Assembly: GCA_028821145.1 (NCBI GenBank) | Contig: JAPPHC010000014.1 | Location: forward strand, 19,842-83,841 | DNA length: 64,000 nt | Direction of reading: 5' to 3' | DNA from: Gammaproteobacteria bacterium | GTDB lineage: Bacteria; Pseudomonadota; Gammaproteobacteria; Steroidobacterales; Foliamicaceae | In this document: piece by piece, positions 61,209-64,000 of the stretch | Layout: every line of letters begins with the position of its first letter | Numbering within the stretch: position 1 is the first letter of the stretch | The notes under the pieces: model-generated | What the model saw: only the letters and a program-made list of their open reading frames with translations | What the model was told of the DNA's origin: nothing | The model's database searches: none | Position numbers and translations under genes: made by a program

Positions 61209-62218
61209 TCCAACGAATACTCGCAATACTTCACGCGCGCAACCTCGAGTTCCTGCGCGACAAGGCCACGCTCGGCTGGAACGTGGCGATGCCGCTGCTG
61301 CTGGTGGCCGGCATGGCCGCGATCTTCTCCGGCGGCGACCGCGCCTCCTACAAGGTGGCGCTGGTGCAGGCCGAACAGGAGATCAACACGGCCGCGCACC
61401 CCTACCTGGAGACCCGCTATTTCGACTTCATCGCCATGGACCAGGAGGAAGCGATCCAGCAGGTCGCCAACCACCAGCTCGATCTGGCGATCAACCTGAA
61501 CTCCGGAACCTACTGGATCAACCCGGAATCGCCGGGCGGATACTTTGCCGAGCGCCTGCTTGAGGCCTCGTCGGAGGAAGGCGCGTGGCTGCGGCAGCCG
61601 GCCAGCGGCGATCCCATCACCTACGTGGACTGGCTGATTCCGGGCATCCTCGGCATGAACATCATGTTCAGCTGCCTGTTCGGCGTCGGCTACGTCGTTG
61701 TGCGCTATCGCAAGAACGGCTTTTTGAAGCGCCTGAAGGCCACCCCGCTGCGGCCGGTGGAGTTCATGTCCGCGCAGATCCTTTCGCGCCTGCTGCTGGC
61801 AATCTTCGTCACGCTGCTGCTCTACGGCGCGACCCGGCTGCTGCTGGACATCCGCATGGAGGGCAGCGGGCTGGCGCTGTTCCTGGTCGCGGTGCTCGCA
61901 TCGATCAGCCTGGTCGCGATCGGCCTGGCCATGGCGGCGCGCGTGACCAGCGAGGAACTGGCGGGCGGACTGCTGAACCTGGTGACCTGGCCGATGATGC
62001 TGCTTTCCGGCGTCTGGTTCTCGCTGGCGGGCGCGCCGCAGTGGGTGCAGCAACTATCGAACATATTCCCGCTGACTCACGCGCTCACGGCTGCGCGCGA
62101 CATTATGCTCTACGGCGCGGGATTTGCCGATGTGCTGCCGCAACTGCTGATCCTGGCGGGCATAACGGCGGCCTTCCTTACGCTGGGTGCGGCCCTGTTC
62201 CGCTGGCGCGGAGCGTGA
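61205..62218 (+). CDS. ABC-2-type transporter permease
   Basis: ATGA overlap with the ATPase gene; VDWLIPGILGMNIMFSCLFGVGYVVVRYRKNGFLKRLKATPLRPVEFMSAQILSRLLLAIFVT; C-terminal TM segments. Confidence 0.9.
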   Translation: MIQRILAILHARNLEFLRDKATLGWNVAMPLLLVAGMAAIFSGGDRASYKVALVQAEQEINTAAHPYLETRYFDFIAMDQEEAIQQVANHQLDLAINLNSGTYWINPESPGGYFAERLLEASSEEGAWLRQPASGDPITYVDWLIPGILGMNIMFSCLFGVGYVVVRYRKNGFLKRLKATPLRPVEFMSAQILSRLLLAIFVTLLLYGATRLLLDIRMEGSGLALFLVAVLASISLVAIGLAMAARVTSEELAGGLLNLVTWPMMLLSGVWFSLAGAPQWVQQLSNIFPLTHALTAARDIMLYGAGFADVLPQLLILAGITAAFLTLGAALFRWRGA

Positions 62219-63039
62219 ATGGGTTGATCGATATCGGCGCGAACCTCGCCGACGCGTCGTTCGATCCGGATCGGGATGAAGTAATCAAACGCGCCGAGGC
62301 CGCAGGCGTTCGGCACATGATCATCACCGGCGCCGGGCTCGGCGAATCCGAACAGGCGTTGGAGCTCGCGAGCGGGAGACCGAAGACCTTCCGCTGCACG
62401 GCAGGCATACACCCGCACCTGGCCACGCAATGGACGGATGCGCCGCAAGAAGCGCGCGAACGGCTCGGCCATGTGCTGGAAAGTGATCTGGCGGTGGCGG
62501 CCGGCGAGTGCGGACTGGACTACTTCCGAAACCTGTCGCCGCCGGAGGCGCAGCGCGCGGCGTTCGCGGGTCAGCTCGAACTGGCGGCCGAAAGGGGCAA
62601 GCCGGTTTTTCTCCACCAGCGCGACGCCCACGATGACTTTCTCGCCATCCTGAAGGAGCACGAAGCAGGCAGGCTCGGCGGCGTGGCCCATTGCTTTACC
62701 GGCGGACCGGCGGAAGCGGAAAGCTACCTTGAACTGGGGCTGTACATCGGCATTACCGGCTGGGTCCTGGACGAGCGGCGGAATCACGACCTGCTCAAGG
62801 CGATTCCGCTGGTTCCGCTCGACCGCGTGCTGCTGGAAACCGACAGTCCCTACCTGCTGCCGCGGCATCCGGACGTCAAGCCGCGCAAGAGACGCCGCAA
62901 CGAACCGGAGTTTCTCCCCTGCGTCGCCCGATCCCTGGCCCATAAAATGCGCGTGGACCCCGAAGAACTCGCCGCCGCCGCGCACGAGAACACGCAAAGA
63001 CTATTCGGCTGGCCCGAACCGGAGGATGCCCATGAGTGA
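62215..63039 (+). CDS. TatD-family metal-dependent hydrolase
   Basis: GTG start at 62215 (GTGA overlap): NGLIDIGANLADASFDPDRDEVIKRAEAAGVRHMIITG; TAGIHPHLA; AAGECGLDYFRNLSPPEAQRAAFAGQLELA; GVAHCFTGG; LLETDSPYLLPR. Confidence 0.92.
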   Translation: MNGLIDIGANLADASFDPDRDEVIKRAEAAGVRHMIITGAGLGESEQALELASGRPKTFRCTAGIHPHLATQWTDAPQEARERLGHVLESDLAVAAGECGLDYFRNLSPPEAQRAAFAGQLELAAERGKPVFLHQRDAHDDFLAILKEHEAGRLGGVAHCFTGGPAEAESYLELGLYIGITGWVLDERRNHDLLKAIPLVPLDRVLLETDSPYLLPRHPDVKPRKRRRNEPEFLPCVARSLAHKMRVDPEELAAAAHENTQRLFGWPEPEDAHE

Positions 63040-63664
63040 AGAACTGGTCTTTTACACGAACCCCATGTCGCGCGGACAGATCGCGCGCTGGATGCTGGAG
63101 GAAGTCGGCGCCGAATACCGCACCGAGGTGCTGCAATACGGCCCCGAAATGAAATCGGAAGACTTTCTGGCCGTCAATCCGATGGGCAAGGTGCCGACGA
63201 TCCGGCATGGCGGCGTCGTGGTTACGGAGGCCGCCGCGATCTGCGCCTACCTGGCCGACGCGTTTCCCGAAGCCGGGCTGGCGCCCCCGCCCGGGAAGCG
63301 CGGGGCCTACTACCGGTGGATGTTCTTCGCCGCCGGGCCGCTTGAAGCGGCAACCATCAACCGCGCGCTCAAATTCGAAGTCCCTCCGGAACGCGAGTCC
63401 ATGATCGGTTACGGAACCCTCGAGGCGGTCCTGAATACGCTCGAAGCCGCCGTCAGCGCAGGCGAATTCGTTGCAGGCACGAACTTCAGCGCGGCCGACG
63501 TCTACGTAGGCTCGCACATTTTCTGGGGCCTCCAATTCAAGTCAATCGAGATGCGACCGGCCTTCGTGGACTACTGGTCGCGCCTGGAGAACCGCCCGGC
63601 CCGGCTGCGCGCCGCGTCACTCGACGAAGCGCTGATGCCGAAGACTAGCCCAGGAACGGAGTAA
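63032..63664 (+). CDS. Glutathione S-transferase family protein
   Basis: MSEELVFYTNPMSRGQIARWMLEEVGAEYRTEVLQYGPEMKSEDFLAVNPMGKVPTIRHGGVVVTEAAAICAYLADAFPE. Confidence 0.92.
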   Translation: MSEELVFYTNPMSRGQIARWMLEEVGAEYRTEVLQYGPEMKSEDFLAVNPMGKVPTIRHGGVVVTEAAAICAYLADAFPEAGLAPPPGKRGAYYRWMFFAAGPLEAATINRALKFEVPPERESMIGYGTLEAVLNTLEAAVSAGEFVAGTNFSAADVYVGSHIFWGLQFKSIEMRPAFVDYWSRLENRPARLRAASLDEALMPKTSPGTE

Positions 63665-64000
63665 GCGCGGCAAGGTCGGGAGGGATTTCCTCGTGGCTGG
63701 AATGCCGCGAAAGCAGTTCCTCGAGTTGCGGAGGCGGCGCCACCGTAGTCCCGATCAGCGGTTCGACCACTGTTTCGAACTTGGCCGGGTGGGCCGTGGC
63801 GGCGATGACCCAGTCGCCGGCGGGCGCGCAGGATTCGGCGAGCAGCCCGCGGCAGGCGTCCACGCCGGCGGCGGTGTGAGGGCATAGCACCGCACCGGAA
63901 TCCGAGTATTCCCGGCGGATCCGACGACGAATCCGCTCATCGTCGACGCTCGCGGCGCTGACGGCGGCCCGTATCCGGTCGACGTCGCCGGCGAAATGGT
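63645..64000 (-). CDS. thrC: Threonine synthase-like PLP enzyme, C-terminal fragment (gene continues past the right edge)
   Basis: Open minus-strand frame to the edge: HFAGDVDRIRAAVSAASVDDERIRRRIRREYSDSGAVLCPHTAAGVDACRGLLAESCAPAGDWVIAATAHPAKFETVVEPLIG; matches the thrC C-terminal 'xPHTAxG...ATAHPAKF' pattern. Confidence 0.7.
   Translation of the reverse strand, partial: HFAGDVDRIRAAVSAASVDDERIRRRIRREYSDSGAVLCPHTAAGVDACRGLLAESCAPAGDWVIAATAHPAKFETVVEPLIGTTVAPPPQLEELLSRHSSHEEIPPDLAALTPFLG

Overview
The window has two parts. (A) About 1-32.6 kb is the integrase-proximal end of a genomic island inserted at a tRNA-Arg(CCU) gene (32689-32765, - strand). A P4-type tyrosine recombinase (31347-32600, -) sits next to the tRNA 3' end, and the island runs off the left edge. 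It is defence-rich. It holds a tightly coupled minus-strand operon of SNF2/DUF3883 helicase, OLD-like ATPase/TOPRIM, UvrD-like helicase, DUF1156 DNA methyltransferase and DUF499 ATPase. The DUF499 gene is cut by the window edge and missing from the supplied ORF track. The OLD + UvrD pair resembles Gabija, so this looks like a Gabija-like module embedded in a DUF499/DUF1156 methylation-type operon. The island also has an AbiE-type toxin-antitoxin pair, a mobile-element backbone (relaxosome-like small protein, SLOG/DUF2493, SSB, zinc-ribbon repeat protein), an uncharacterised low-GC cassette with a PD-(D/E)XK-like protein, a 1710-aa STAND NTPase (Avs-like), a RelA/SpoT-domain gene coupled to a small partner (toxSAS-like candidate), a PLD/HKD + HhH-like protein and a gamma-glutamylcyclotransferase. 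(B) About 32.8-64 kb looks like ordinary high-GC proteobacterial chromosome: TonB receptor, HMG-CoA reductase-mevalonate kinase fusion, idi, fumC, purB, mnmA, a Cus/Czc-type RND efflux operon whose adaptor gene has one in-frame stop, two tandem MFS paralogs, acnA, an ABC transporter, tatD-like, GST and partial thrC. All calls come from reading motifs in the translated sequence; no database search was run.
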